A stretch of DNA of 64,000 bases from Pseudomonas putida (GTDB taxonomy: Bacteria > Pseudomonadota > Gammaproteobacteria > Pseudomonadales > Pseudomonadaceae). The first letter of the stretch is position 1, and every line of letters starts with the position of its first letter. The notes beneath the pieces were generated by a model, which did not search any database, was not told the DNA's origin, and saw nothing but the letters and a program-made list of their open reading frames with translations. The position numbers and the translations under genes were made by a program. Location of the stretch: assembly GCA_041071465.1 (NCBI GenBank), contig CP163498.1, positions 4,420,001-4,484,000 on the forward strand, in the 5' to 3' direction. Of this stretch, positions 10,537-20,106 are shown one piece after another.

Positions 10537-11889
10537 TCATTGAGTTTTCAGGTCCACTACCAGGTCTTTGGCGGCTTTCGTCGCCAGTACACTCATGAGC
10601 TTGCTCATTTCATCCTGTCGCCCGATCCCTGGTTCGGTGCCCCCCATCATGACACTCGGCACCGGTGCCTTTGCTGCTGCCTCTGCCCACGCTCGATTGA
10701 TCTGCACCAGCGCATCCAGTTTGGTTTGCAGGGCACCGTCCGCCTTGAGCGAGGCTTCACGGGCGTAGGCTTCGGCATCGGCTGTGATCTTGGTCGCTTC
10801 TGCCGTTACACGCGCTTTGTCCCGAAGCAGCTCGGCTGTCTGCTTGTCGATCTCGGCGCGCCGTTTCTCCCGCTCTGCGTTGATCAGCGCAAGCTGTTTT
10901 TCGGTTTCGGCCTCGGTAGTACGCTCAATCTGTTGGCGTAGACTCTCCTGGCGTTTGGCTTCGACGTCCTTGGCGCCGCGTGCAGAAACCAGTTCCTTCT
11001 CTTCTTCCTCCTTGAGCCTGTTTTGCCGGGCCACGGCAAGCTCCGCCAGTGCTTGCTGCACCCGCACCATGCGTTGCTGGTACTGCGGATTGGGGTCGAT
11101 ATGGGTGACCCGAGCATCCACCACCTCAACGCCGAATAGGCGAAATTGTTGCAGCTTGCGCAGTTCCTGGCCGTTCTTGTCGAGCTTCTTCTCAATGATG
11201 AAACGCGTTGCACTGTTGTCGCCAAAACTACCCTGTTCGGTACCGGCCTGCAGAATCGCAGTTTGAGCAGGATAATTGTCGCGCTGAACGCGAATTTCCT
11301 TGCGGCTTGTCAAGTACAGGCCGTTGCGCAACTGATTTTCGAACTCGGCACCGAAGTGGCTGCGGTTGCCGGCGTAATAGTCGTCTGCGCTCATCAGGGA
11401 GGCTGTGGCTTGCAGCGTTTCCTTGACTGCCGGCAACAGTGCACGTTGCAGGAAATTGTCAGGCGTGCGGTATTCCTGGGCAATCTTCAGAAATGCCTCC
11501 CCTGAAGGAAGGCGAAACTGGCTACTGAACTCGGCTTTGGCATCGACGTTGCCCCGAAAAACGATAGGCAGGTTTTCCAGCGTGATCGAGGGATGTCCGC
11601 TGCGGGTATCTTCCGGGTTGTCCATGCGCAAGGAGGACTGAACGCCGATGGTACGTCGCCAAGCTGTACTGCGGCCGAACCACTTGGTGGCGTAGCCTAC
11701 GTCCTCGACTACTTTCTCCTCGCCGAAAATCGTACGAACGTGGGTCATCTGGCCTGCTTCGTTGTAGAAGAATACGTTGTTGAATATTGCTGCCAGGGCG
11801 CCGAACGCGAGAACTGGGATGGCAATGGCGGCAATTTGCTTGCGGTTGACACGTAATTGAGGGAGGTCGGGAATGGGCAGTTTTTGCAC
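10537..11889 (-). CDS. SPFH/band-7 domain membrane protein
   Basis: 450 residues with one N-terminal membrane anchor (about residues 18-42, 'IAAIAIPVLAFGALAAIF'). An SPFH-type domain follows, then a long charged coiled coil (about 265-400, rich in E, K, R, Q and A). Such proteins form large ring or raft-like oligomers. The start is GTG 11889 with AAGGAG six bases upstream. It stands alone, with no NfeD-type protease beside it, so a partner cannot be named. It differs from HflK/HflC and FloT in sequence. Confidence 0.75.
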   Translation of the reverse strand: MQKLPIPDLPQLRVNRKQIAAIAIPVLAFGALAAIFNNVFFYNEAGQMTHVRTIFGEEKVVEDVGYATKWFGRSTAWRRTIGVQSSLRMDNPEDTRSGHPSITLENLPIVFRGNVDAKAEFSSQFRLPSGEAFLKIAQEYRTPDNFLQRALLPAVKETLQATASLMSADDYYAGNRSHFGAEFENQLRNGLYLTSRKEIRVQRDNYPAQTAILQAGTEQGSFGDNSATRFIIEKKLDKNGQELRKLQQFRLFGVEVVDARVTHIDPNPQYQQRMVRVQQALAELAVARQNRLKEEEEKELVSARGAKDVEAKRQESLRQQIERTTEAETEKQLALINAEREKRRAEIDKQTAELLRDKARVTAEATKITADAEAYAREASLKADGALQTKLDALVQINRAWAEAAAKAPVPSVMMGGTEPGIGRQDEMSKLMSVLATKAAKDLVVDLKTQ

Positions 11890-12029
11890 GGGGCACTCCT
11901 TGTGCGGAAAGGCCCATCCTGGTTAATTCAGCCCCGTGATCACAATCAGACGAACCGAATTCCTTATGTAGGAATAATCACTGCGGTAGCTAGGAAGAAT
12001 CCAATTTGATTCGGCCCCACAACAGCCAT

Positions 12030-13094
12030 TCACGCCCGCAATTGCGGGTCGTCCTTCTTTTTTCCCAGGTTGTTCTGCCCCGTCGAATCCTGCGACGGCT
12101 GGATACTCTCGACCGCCACGTTCTGCCCCCGCGTCTTGATCAACGAAACCACCACCCCACCCAGCAACAGCCCGAACGTCACCCCCAGCGACAGCAACGC
12201 CGGCACCTTGCCCACCATGCCGTGGTAGAAGATTTTGCAGCCAATGAAGATCAGCACCAGCGCCAGTGCGTACTTGAGATAAACGAAGCGGTGCATCAAC
12301 GCCGACAACGCGAAGTACAGCGAGCGCAGCCCCAAAATGGCAAAGATGTTAGAGGTGTAGACAATGAACGGGTCCTGGGTAATGGCGAAAATCGCTGGCA
12401 CGCTGTCGACCGCAAACACTAGATCGGCAAGTTCGATCAGTACCAGCGCCAGGAACAATGGGGTGGCATAACGCAGCGCCTTGCTGTGCCCAGGCGGGGT
12501 CTGGCGGATGAAGAAGTGCGAGCCATGGATCTGGTCGGTGACCCGCATGTGCCGGCGCACGAACTTGATGATCGGGTTGTTGGCCAGGTCCGGGTGGCTG
12601 TCTTCCTTGGACAGCGCCATCTTCACCCCGGTAAACAGCAGGAAGGCACCGAAGATGTACAGCACCCAGGCAAAGTTCTGCACCAACGCCGCGCCTACGC
12701 CGATCATGATCGCCCGCAGCAACACCACCCCCAGGATGCCCCAGAACAACACGCGGTGCTGGTAGCGGCGGGGGATGGCAAAGTAGCTGAAGATCATTGC
12801 CATGACGAACACGTTGTCCATCGACAGCGACTGCTCGACCAGGAAACCGGTGTAGAACTCCAGTGCCGACTGCGCGCCCAACTGGTACCAGACCCCGGCG
12901 CCGAACAGCACGCCGACGCTGAAGTAGCCTGAATACAGCAGCAGGCTTTCGCGCATTTCGATTTCCCGGTCGTGGCGGTGCAGCACGCCCAGGTCGAGTA
13001 CCAGCAAACCGATGACGATGGCCATGAACACCAGCCACAACCAGGCGCTGGTACCGAGGAACGGGGTGGTGAGAAATGCTTGCAGAGCTGTCAT
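12030..13094 (-). CDS. TerC family integral membrane protein (Alx/TerC-like)
   Basis: 354 residues with about nine membrane segments and the family blocks 'EQSLSMDNVFVMAMIFSYF' and 'ADLVFAVDSVPAIFAITQDPFIVYTSN'. TerC proteins are linked to tellurite resistance and to metal (Mn) handling at the inner membrane; no ter operon is present. The start at 13094 follows an excellent AAGGAGGGG; the frame is open upstream to 13178 but lacks a site there. I saw no recognisable yybP-ykoY riboswitch in 13095-13260. Confidence 0.85.
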   Translation of the reverse strand: MTALQAFLTTPFLGTSAWLWLVFMAIVIGLLVLDLGVLHRHDREIEMRESLLLYSGYFSVGVLFGAGVWYQLGAQSALEFYTGFLVEQSLSMDNVFVMAMIFSYFAIPRRYQHRVLFWGILGVVLLRAIMIGVGAALVQNFAWVLYIFGAFLLFTGVKMALSKEDSHPDLANNPIIKFVRRHMRVTDQIHGSHFFIRQTPPGHSKALRYATPLFLALVLIELADLVFAVDSVPAIFAITQDPFIVYTSNIFAILGLRSLYFALSALMHRFVYLKYALALVLIFIGCKIFYHGMVGKVPALLSLGVTFGLLLGGVVVSLIKTRGQNVAVESIQPSQDSTGQNNLGKKKDDPQLRA

Positions 13095-13260
13095 GAGCCC
13101 CTCCTTGAATGTCGACGTTGCTTGGCAACAGTGATCCGACATGGCGGCTTGGCAGCCGTCAGAGGGGCCCGGTATCACATGATTTTGAGCCTAGACCCGT
13201 TTACCAGTGATGCCGAACAGGGAGCTGTTACATTTCTTTGCCAGGGCTCGGATCTGGCCT

Positions 13261-14568
13261 TCAATACACCCACACCTCGACCCGTCGGTTACGTAACCGT
13301 CCTTGCTCCAGCTCATTGCCGGCCACGGGTAGTTCATCGCCCATCCCAGTCACCTCCAGCACCTCCACACCATCGCGCGCCAGCTCGCGCCGCACTGCTT
13401 GCGCGCGCAGGCGTGAGAGCAGGGCCGCGCGCCCGGGTGTCTCCTTGGGGTCGCCAAACCCCACCAGCACCGCCTTGCTCTGCAACTTGCCAGCCTGGCG
13501 CAGGTACTCGGCTACCCGCTGCACATCGCGCAGGGCCTTGTTGTCGAGGCTGGCGCTGCCTTCCTGGAAGCGAAAGTTCACGCTCAGCCGCTGCGCCTGC
13601 TGGGCGAGGGTGCGATAGCGCGGCGGCATATCAGACTGGGGAGGGACAGGTTGAGCCTTGATCTGCTGCGAAACGAAACCCTGCTGGGCGACGATCGCCT
13701 GGCCCGCGGGGCTTTGGGCGAAATCGGCCAGGGCCTTGGACTGGGGCTTGGGGTTGGCCGGCAGGTAGAAGTACAGGCGCCGCGATAGCGGGTAGTCTTC
13801 GCTGGCCACCAGTGCGCGTTCAGGCAGCATGGCCGGTGCGTCGCCCTCGGCCACTGCCAGCACCTTGGCCCCGTGCACGGCGGCCAGGCTGCTGAAGCCG
13901 ATGGCCTGGCGGTCGGCACCTACCTGGGCCGCCAGTTCGTCACTGGACTCGAAGCGCTTGGCCTTGGGCGACAGTTCGCTGTGCAGAGGTTCCAGCACCA
14001 GTGCCTTGAAGGTCTCGAAAGTACCGGAACGGTCATCACGGGCATACAGGTGAATGGCCCCGCCAGAAACACCTAATTGTTCCCAGCGCTGGATCTGCCC
14101 GGAGAAAATCTGCGCCAGTTGTTTTGTGGTGAGCTGCGGCAGTGGGTTGTCGGGGTGGACGATGACCGCGACGCCATCCAGGCCGATGACTTGTTCAGCG
14201 CTGGCAGCACGCAGGTCGCCCAGGGCCTGCAGCTGGCGCACTTCACTGTCGTTGATCGGCCGCGATGCCGCTGCCAGGTCGGCCTCGCCCCGGCCCAGGG
14301 CAACGAAGCCGGTGCTGGAGCCGTGGGCGGCGATGTCCACGCGCACGGGCTGCCCATGCGCATCGCGCGCACTGATCACGGTTTCATTGGGCAGTTTGCC
14401 CGGCTGTTGCGCGATGGCGCTGGCTTGCTGCGCGCGCAATTGCCCCTGCACCAGCGCCGGCAGCAAGGCCGCACCAATCGTGTTGGAACCTTGCACGCGC
14501 AGGTGCTGGGGCTCGGCCAAGGTCGCAAGCGGTAGCAGGATAAGCAGCAAGACAAGCAGGCGGGGCAT
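13261..14568 (-). CDS. Periplasmic PstS-like domain fused to an OmpA C-terminal domain
   Basis: 435 residues. Signal peptide at 1-18 (LLLILLPLATLA). Then a PstS/PBP-like domain, about 22-300: 'VQGSNTIGAALLPALV', 'GSSTGFVALGRGEADLAAAS', 'YARDDRSGTFETFK'. Then an OmpA/MotB peptidoglycan-binding domain, about 325-435 ('VNFRFQEGSASLDNKAL', 'RLRAQAVRREL', 'GRLRNRRVEVWV'). The fusion suggests a phosphate-like ligand sensor or store tethered to the cell wall. It is not next to pst transporter genes. Confidence 0.83.
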   Translation of the reverse strand: MPRLLVLLLILLPLATLAEPQHLRVQGSNTIGAALLPALVQGQLRAQQASAIAQQPGKLPNETVISARDAHGQPVRVDIAAHGSSTGFVALGRGEADLAAASRPINDSEVRQLQALGDLRAASAEQVIGLDGVAVIVHPDNPLPQLTTKQLAQIFSGQIQRWEQLGVSGGAIHLYARDDRSGTFETFKALVLEPLHSELSPKAKRFESSDELAAQVGADRQAIGFSSLAAVHGAKVLAVAEGDAPAMLPERALVASEDYPLSRRLYFYLPANPKPQSKALADFAQSPAGQAIVAQQGFVSQQIKAQPVPPQSDMPPRYRTLAQQAQRLSVNFRFQEGSASLDNKALRDVQRVAEYLRQAGKLQSKAVLVGFGDPKETPGRAALLSRLRAQAVRRELARDGVEVLEVTGMGDELPVAGNELEQGRLRNRRVEVWVY

Positions 14569-14641
14569 GCCGGATGGCCCTGTGGCATAGAGTTGGCCGG
14601 CAGATTACGACAGTGGCGTGATGATAATGTGACAGTCCGTA

Positions 14642-14662
14642 GGGGAGGGCTTTGCCCCTCCC
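14642..14662 (-). terminator. Possible terminator of the ABC importer operon
   Basis: Imperfect hairpin on the minus strand: GGGAGGGGC-AAA-GCCCTCCCC, 20 bases after the ATPase gene. The stem is GC-rich but has a slipped pair and no long T tract. Confidence 0.45.
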
Positions 14663-14681
14663 TTCTCGGTGGCTGGCGAAC

Positions 14682-15830
14682 TCAATGCGCCCCGGCAGAC
14701 TTGCTCAAATCGCTCTCGGCCCACTCGGTATAGATGCACGCATCCGCCACTGCCCAACGCACCTTTACGCTGTCGCCCGGCTGCATCGGCATGCCTGCGG
14801 CTGACAGCGCCTTCACCGTCAGCTCGGTACCCCCTGCAGTCACCACATGGCAGGTTTGGCTCTCACCCAGGAACAGCACCTCGCCAACCTTGGCGCTGAC
14901 CTCGTTCCAGCCCGCTGGCAGTGGCGCGCGCGCAGCCTGTTCGGCGGTCAGGGCCAGGGCCTTCTCCGGGCGCACCATGATCAGTGCATCTTGCGAGGCG
15001 GCCAGCCCTGGGGTCAGGCGAATGGCTACCGGCTGCCCCTCGAAACTGCCTGCGCCATTGCTGCTGGCCTTGATCCGCAGGAAGTTGGAGTTGCCCAGGA
15101 ACGAAGCGACAAAGGCATTCGGCGGGTTTTGGTACAGGTCGTAACCGGTGCCCAGGCCGACGATCTTGCCGTGGCTGAAAATGGCGATGCGCTGGGACAG
15201 GCGCATGGCTTCTTCCTGGTCGTGGGTGACGTAGACGATGGTAATGCCCAGTCGGCGGTGCAACTGACGCAGTTCGTCCTGCAGGTCTTCTCGCAGCTTT
15301 TTGTCCAGCGCGCCGAGCGGCTCGTCCATCAGCAGGATACGCGGTTCGTACACCAGCGCCCGGGCAATCGCCACGCGCTGCTGCTGGCCGCCAGACATTT
15401 GCGAAGGTTTACGGTGGGCGAACTTCTCCAGTTGCACCAGCTTGAGCATGGCGTCGACGCGCTTGGCCGTCTCGGCAGCGCCGAGCTTGCGAATGGCCAG
15501 CGGGAAGGCGATGTTGTCGCGCACGTTCAGGTGCGGGAACAGCGAATAGCGCTGGAACACCATGCCGATGTCACGCTTGTGTGGTGGTACGTTGACCAGC
15601 GATTGGCCGTCGACCAGGATCTCGCCACTGCTGGGTGTTTCGAAGCCGGCCAGCATCGACAGGGTGGTGGACTTGCCCGAGCCGCTGGAGCCGAGGAAGG
15701 TCAGGAACTCGCCGTCCTGGATCTCCAGGTCGAGGTTGTCCACGGCGGTGAAGTCGCCGTAGTGCTTGTTCAGGCCGCGCAGGCTGACCAGGGTCTTGCC
15801 GTGCGCGTTGTCTTTGATCACTGCACTCAT
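14682..15830 (-). CDS. Polyamine-type ABC importer, ATP-binding subunit (PotA/PotG-like)
   Basis: 382 residues: Walker A 'GSSGSGKST', signature 'MSGGQQQRVAIARAL', Walker B 'RILLMDEPLGALD', and a C-terminal TOBE domain from about 280. The start ATG 15830 gives MSAVIKDN; the frame continues upstream through the permease end without family sequence. It is the last gene of an SBP-permease-permease-ATPase operon and lies 17 bp after the second permease. It powers import of a cationic or amino-compound substrate. Confidence 0.88.
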   Translation of the reverse strand: MSAVIKDNAHGKTLVSLRGLNKHYGDFTAVDNLDLEIQDGEFLTFLGSSGSGKSTTLSMLAGFETPSSGEILVDGQSLVNVPPHKRDIGMVFQRYSLFPHLNVRDNIAFPLAIRKLGAAETAKRVDAMLKLVQLEKFAHRKPSQMSGGQQQRVAIARALVYEPRILLMDEPLGALDKKLREDLQDELRQLHRRLGITIVYVTHDQEEAMRLSQRIAIFSHGKIVGLGTGYDLYQNPPNAFVASFLGNSNFLRIKASSNGAGSFEGQPVAIRLTPGLAASQDALIMVRPEKALALTAEQAARAPLPAGWNEVSAKVGEVLFLGESQTCHVVTAGGTELTVKALSAAGMPMQPGDSVKVRWAVADACIYTEWAESDLSKSAGAH

Positions 15831-15847
15831 TGTTGTTTTCTCCGCGC

Positions 15848-16654
15848 TCAGGCGTTTTCGGTGCGCCGGCGCAAGGCGGCGGCAATGAACATGACAAGCA
15901 GCGACAGGCCGATCAGCAGGGTCGAGGCCACGGCAATGACCGGGCTGAGGTCCTGGCGCAGGGTGGTCCACATCTTCACCGGCAGGGTCTGCAGGTCGGG
16001 GCTGGCCATCATCACGCTCAGCACCACTTCATCCCACGACACCAGGAAGGCGAACAGGCCGCCGGCGATCATGCCGGGGCGGATGGCCGGGAAGGTGACC
16101 TTGAAGATCGCCTGCAGGCGCGAGGCACCGCAGATCACCGCGGCATCTTCAATCGACTGGTCGAACAGCTTCAGCGAGTTGATGATGGAAATGATGGTAA
16201 AGGGCAGGGCGACGATCACGTGGCTGACCACGAAGGCGAACAGCGTGCCGGTGTAGCCAAGTTTGAGAAACAGCGCATACACCGCCACGGCAATGATCAC
16301 CAGCGGCACGATCATCGGCATGGTGAACAGCCCGTACAGCAGTTCGCGGCCCGGGAAGCGGCCACGCACCAGGGCGAACGCGCTGGGCAGGCCCAGCAGT
16401 ACGGCGGCGAGGGTGGTCAGCACGGCCACCTTCAGGCTGGCCAGCGCAGCGTCCATCCACTCCGGGTTGGAGAAGAACTGGCCGTACCACTTGAAGGTCC
16501 AGCCTGGCGGCGGGAATACCAGCCACTGGGACGAGCCGAACGACAGCAGCACGATGAACACGACCGGCAGCAGCAGGAAGGCCGCGATGACCCCGGTGGT
16601 CAGGTACAGGCCCGTACGCAGCGGGCGACCCATGGCATTGGGAGACAGAAGCAT
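15848..16654 (-). CDS. ABC importer permease, PotC/YdcV-like
   Basis: 268 residues with six membrane segments and the EAA loop 'EDAAVICGASRLQAIFKVTFPAIRPG' split across the coupling helix. It pairs with the upstream PotB-like permease (6-bp gap). Inner-membrane channel half of the importer. Confidence 0.88.
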   Translation of the reverse strand: MLLSPNAMGRPLRTGLYLTTGVIAAFLLLPVVFIVLLSFGSSQWLVFPPPGWTFKWYGQFFSNPEWMDAALASLKVAVLTTLAAVLLGLPSAFALVRGRFPGRELLYGLFTMPMIVPLVIIAVAVYALFLKLGYTGTLFAFVVSHVIVALPFTIISIINSLKLFDQSIEDAAVICGASRLQAIFKVTFPAIRPGMIAGGLFAFLVSWDEVVLSVMMASPDLQTLPVKMWTTLRQDLSPVIAVASTLLIGLSLLVMFIAAALRRRTENA

Positions 16655-16660
16655 GGCGGT

Positions 16661-17578
16661 TTACCTCGCGTTGCCAACCGGGGATTCCGGCTGCAGCTTC
16701 AGGTACAGGTAGAAGAGCACCAGGGTGATCGCCACCAGCAGTGCGGCGGCGGCGCTGGCCAGGCCCCAGTTGAGGAATGACTGCACCTGCTGGATGATGA
16801 ATTCGGGCAGCATCATGTTCTGTGCACCGCCCAGCAGCGCCGGGGTGACGTAGTAACCGAGCGACATCACGAACACCATCAGCGCGCCGGAGAACAGCCC
16901 CGAGCGACACAGCGGCAGAAATACCTTCCAGAAGTTGGTCCACGGGCTGGCGCCACAGATGGAGCCCGCCTGCAGCACCATCGGGTCGATGGCGTGCATG
17001 GTCGCCTGCAGCGGCAGCACGATGAACGGGATCATGATGTAGCTCATGCCGATCACCACGCCGGTGAGGTTGTGCACCATTTCCAGCGGGGCATCGATGA
17101 TGCCCATGGCCATCAGCGCCTTGTTGATCACCCCCGAGCTCTGCAGCAGCACCAACCATGAGTAGGTGCGTGCCAGCAGGCTGGTCCACATCGACAGCAA
17201 TACGATGTTCAGCAGCCAGCGGCCCCAGCCCTTGGGCACCAGGGTGATCGCCCAGGCCAGCGGGAAGCCCAGCAGTACGCTGATCAGGGTGACCACGCCA
17301 GCCACCGAGAAGGTGTTGAACAGTACCCGTGCGTAGGCCGAGTTGGCGAACAGTTGCTCGTAGTTGCCCAGCCCAGGGGTTGGCTCAAGCACCCCGCGCA
17401 GCAACAGGCCGACCAGCGGGGCGAAGAAGAACAGGCCAAGGAACAGCAGGGCCGGCAGCAGGTTGCGGCTGCCTTTCCAGCGCTGGCTCAGGCTGGCGCG
17501 GCGGGGGGCGGTGCCCGGCGCGCCGGCACCCGTGGGGGCACCTTGCGCGTTATGCAGGGCATTGATGGCGACTTTCAT
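16661..17578 (-). CDS. ABC importer permease, PotB/YdcU-like
   Basis: 305 residues with an N-terminal cytoplasmic tail of about 40 residues, six membrane segments and an EAA-type loop around 'QAGSICGASPWTNFWKVFLP'. The ATG at 17578 overlaps the stop of the substrate-binding protein (ATGA), indicating translational coupling. An ATG four codons upstream is less likely. Confidence 0.88.
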   Translation of the reverse strand: MKVAINALHNAQGAPTGAGAPGTAPRRASLSQRWKGSRNLLPALLFLGLFFFAPLVGLLLRGVLEPTPGLGNYEQLFANSAYARVLFNTFSVAGVVTLISVLLGFPLAWAITLVPKGWGRWLLNIVLLSMWTSLLARTYSWLVLLQSSGVINKALMAMGIIDAPLEMVHNLTGVVIGMSYIMIPFIVLPLQATMHAIDPMVLQAGSICGASPWTNFWKVFLPLCRSGLFSGALMVFVMSLGYYVTPALLGGAQNMMLPEFIIQQVQSFLNWGLASAAAALLVAITLVLFYLYLKLQPESPVGNAR

Positions 17579-18599
17579 TTGACCAACCACTCATTCCAGC
17601 GGGCCGCGATGGCTTGACCGTTCTTGGCCCAGTAGGCGAAGTCGAGGGTGACCTGGTCCTGGGCGTAGGCTGTTGGCAGGTTCGGCGCGAGGTCTTTGTC
17701 CAGCTTGGCCACGCTGTCGACGTTGACCGGCGCGTAGGCGGTCTTGTTGGCGAACTCGGCCTGGCCTTCGGCGCTGCTGGCGTTGGCCAGGAACTTCATG
17801 GCCGCATCCTTGTTCTTGGCGCCTTTGGGAATGACCAGGAAGTCGGCCATGACCAGGTTCTGCTTCCAGCTCACGCCCACCGGTGCGCCATCTTGCTGCA
17901 GGGCATAGACGCGGCCGTTCCAGAACTGGCCAAGCGAGGCTTCACCCGAGGCCAGCAGCTGTTGCGACTGGGCACCGCCGCCCCACCAGACGATGTCTTT
18001 CTTGATGGTGTCGAGCTTCTTGAAGGCGCGGTCCAGGTCCAGCGGGTACAGCTTGTCTGGGGCTACGCCGTCGGCCAGCAGGGCCAGTTCCAGCACGCCG
18101 GGGCTCGGCCACTTGTACAGGGCACGTTTGCCGGGGTAGGTCTTAGTGTCGAACAGCGCGGTCCAGTCCACCGGTTTGTTGGCACCGAGCTTGCCTTCGT
18201 TGTAGCCGAGTACGAAGGAGAAGAAGAACGAGCCGACGCCGTGGTCGGAGACGAACCGCGGGTCGATCTTGTCGCGCTTTATCTGGTTGAAATCGAGGGG
18301 TTCGAGCAGGCCTTCGCTGGCGGCACGCAGGGCAAAGTCGGCTTCGACGTCAACCACATCCCACTGCACGTTGCCGCTCTCGACCATGGCCTTGAGCTTG
18401 CCGTAGTCGGTGGGGCCGTCCTGCACGACCTTGATGTCGGTGGCTTTGCTGAACGGTACGGCCCACGCTTCTTCTGGGCGTCCTGGGTGGTACCGCCCCA
18501 GCTGACGAAGTTCAGGCTGTCGGCGGCCTGGGCGGCCTGACATGCCAGGGTCAGCAGGCTGGCGGACAGCACTGCGGTTACACGTTTGCTCAACAGCAT
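17575..18599 (-). CDS. ABC importer periplasmic substrate-binding protein (PotD/PotF-like), frameshifted
   Basis: First gene of the importer operon. Signal peptide 'SASLLTLACQAAQA' with mature N-terminus 'ADSLNFVSWGGTTQD'. The body in the second frame reads 'KVVQDGPTDYGKLKAMVES' and continues through 'YKWPSPGVLELALLADG'. The two parts meet at 18461-18471, where one added base (for example CC instead of C at 18468) restores 'QKKAWAVPFSKAT' and a 341-residue protein. The family binds polyamines or similar amines. The promoter region contains a shared ATGGTAT-type operator at 18747. Confidence 0.8.
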
Positions 18600-18746
18600 G
18601 GTTACGCCCTCGTTGCTTTTGTTATTCGAGGCGGGGCTTGTGGTGCGCCCGCCAACAGTGTTCGGGGAGCAGCAAAAACAAAGTGTCCGGGTGGCCGTTT
18701 TTAAGTGTAGGTGCCGGCCTGCAGATTTAAGGTCTACGGGATATCA

Positions 18747-18764
18747 TATTATGGTATTCCAAAC
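18747..18764. promoter_or_regulatory. Putative operator, copy 1 (ABC importer promoter)
   Basis: TATTATGGTATTCCA lies ~150 bp upstream of the ABC operon start. Its first 11 bases are identical to the 20-bp palindrome in front of ribBA/DUF1330 at 20107-20126. TGGTATACCA-type palindromes are typical GntR-family operators. The regulator is not encoded in view. Confidence 0.55.
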
Positions 18765-18830
18765 TTTTGGCAAGAGGTGTGAGGCGACCGGCCATCACTC
18801 CGACCTCTTCAATTTGTCGCGGTCTGCTTT

Positions 18831-18945
18831 TGTAGGAGCGGCCTTGTGTCGCGAAAGGGCCGTGAAGCGGCCCCAGGATTTCAGCAGATGCACAGATTGC
18901 TGGGGCCGCTCTGCGGCCCTTTCGCGACACAAGGCCGCTCCTACA
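18831..18945. repeat. REP doublet with perfect 32-bp inverted arms
   Basis: Arms at 18831-18862 and 18914-18945 are exact reverse complements (start TGTAGGAGCGG, core TCGCGAAAGGGCCG). A second inner pair AGCGGCCCCA/TGGGGCCGCT sits at 18866-18875 and 18901-18910. Nearly the whole 115 bases can fold into one hairpin just after the ribBA stop. This is the P. putida REP type. Apart from the operator at 18747 I see nothing else in the gap 18600-18955. Confidence 0.85.
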
Positions 18946-18955
18946 AGGGGTGGTG

Positions 18956-20079
18956 TCAGCTTGGAAGACCTGGCTCGAACGGGATGCTCTGCACCACTTC
19001 CAGCTCATATCCCGCCAGGCCCGCGTATTTCAGCGGTGGCCCCAGGTGACGCAGTTTGCCAACGCCAAGGTCCTGCAGAATCTGCGCGCCGGTGCCCACC
19101 TCGGAATACACCTTCGACTGCCCACGCTGGTAAGGCCGTACCGGCTGAGTCAACTGCGGTATGCGTTCAAGCAATGCCTGGGAGGACTCATGGTTGGCCA
19201 GGATTACCACCACGCCAGCACCTTCCTCGGCCACCTTCTGCAACGCCGCCCACAGCGTCCAGTTGGCCGGGCCTGCATATTCAGCACCGACCAGGTCGCG
19301 CAGTGGGTCGATTACGTGCACCCGCACCAAGGTCGGTTGTTCGCGACGGATGCCGCCCATGACCATGGCCATGTGCACACCACCTTCGATGCGGTCTTCA
19401 TAGCTGACCAGGCGGAAGATGCCATGCACGGTCGGCAGCTCGCGTTCGCCGATGCGCTTGATGGTCTGCTCGGTGCTCAGGCGGTAGTGGATCAGGTCGG
19501 CAATGGTGCCGATCTTGATGCCATGCTGGGCAGCGAACACTTCCAGGTCCGGGCGGCGGGCCATGGTGCCGTCGTCGTTGAGCACTTCGACGATCACCGA
19601 AGCCGGGCTGAAGCCTGCCAGCCGTGCCAGGTCGCAGCCGGCTTCGGTATGGCCGGCGCGGGTCAGCACGCCGCCTTCGCGGGCGCGCAGGGGGAAAATG
19701 TGGCCCGGTTGCACCAGGTCTTCGGGGCGCGCGTTGGGGGCCATGGCCGCTGCCACGGTGCGCGCCCGGTCGGCAGCGGAAATACCGGTGGTGACACCCG
19801 TGGCCGCCTCGATCGACACGGTGAACGCGGTGCTGAAGACGCTGCCGTTAGCCGGTACCATCTGCTCCAGGCCCAGGCGCTGGCAGTGCTCGTCGGTCAA
19901 GGTCAGGCAGATCAGCCCACGCGCTTGGCGGGCCATGAAGTTGATGGCCTGGGCGTCGCAACGCTCGGCGGCGATCAACAGGTCGCCTTCGTTTTCCCGG
20001 TCCTCGTCATCCACCAGCAGGACCATCTTGCCTTGCCGGTAGTCCTCGAGAGAAGTTCCTCGATGGTGTTGAAAGCCAT
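18956..20079 (-). CDS. ribBA: RibBA-like: DHBP synthase with degenerate GTP cyclohydrolase II domain; probable frameshift near the N-terminus
   Basis: The N-terminal ~200 residues are a 3,4-dihydroxy-2-butanone-4-phosphate synthase: 'VDDEDRENEGDLLIAAE' and 'RAGHTEAGCDLARLAG' are the active-site blocks. The C-terminal domain has the GTP cyclohydrolase II fold but lacks the Cys-x10-Cys-x-Cys zinc site and the 'GDVFGSxRCDC' block, so it probably does not hydrolyse GTP. The start ATG 20079 gives MAFNTIEELL, the usual RibB start. This joins 'EDYRQGKMVLL' only across a frameshift in TCTCTC near 20055. The uninterrupted frame begins at 20125 inside an operator palindrome. It supplies a riboflavin precursor. 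Confidence 0.8.
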
Positions 20080-20106
20080 GTTGCACGCTCACTGTGGTGG
20101 GGTGAT

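Noticed and set aside
13095..13260. A yybP-ykoY manganese riboswitch before the TerC gene
   Set aside because: I could not find its conserved loops in the 166-bp leader.
15830..16780. A 316-codon open frame antisense to the permease gene
   Set aside because: Composition (His, Gln, Gly, Arg runs) marks it as coding shadow; the permease is clear.
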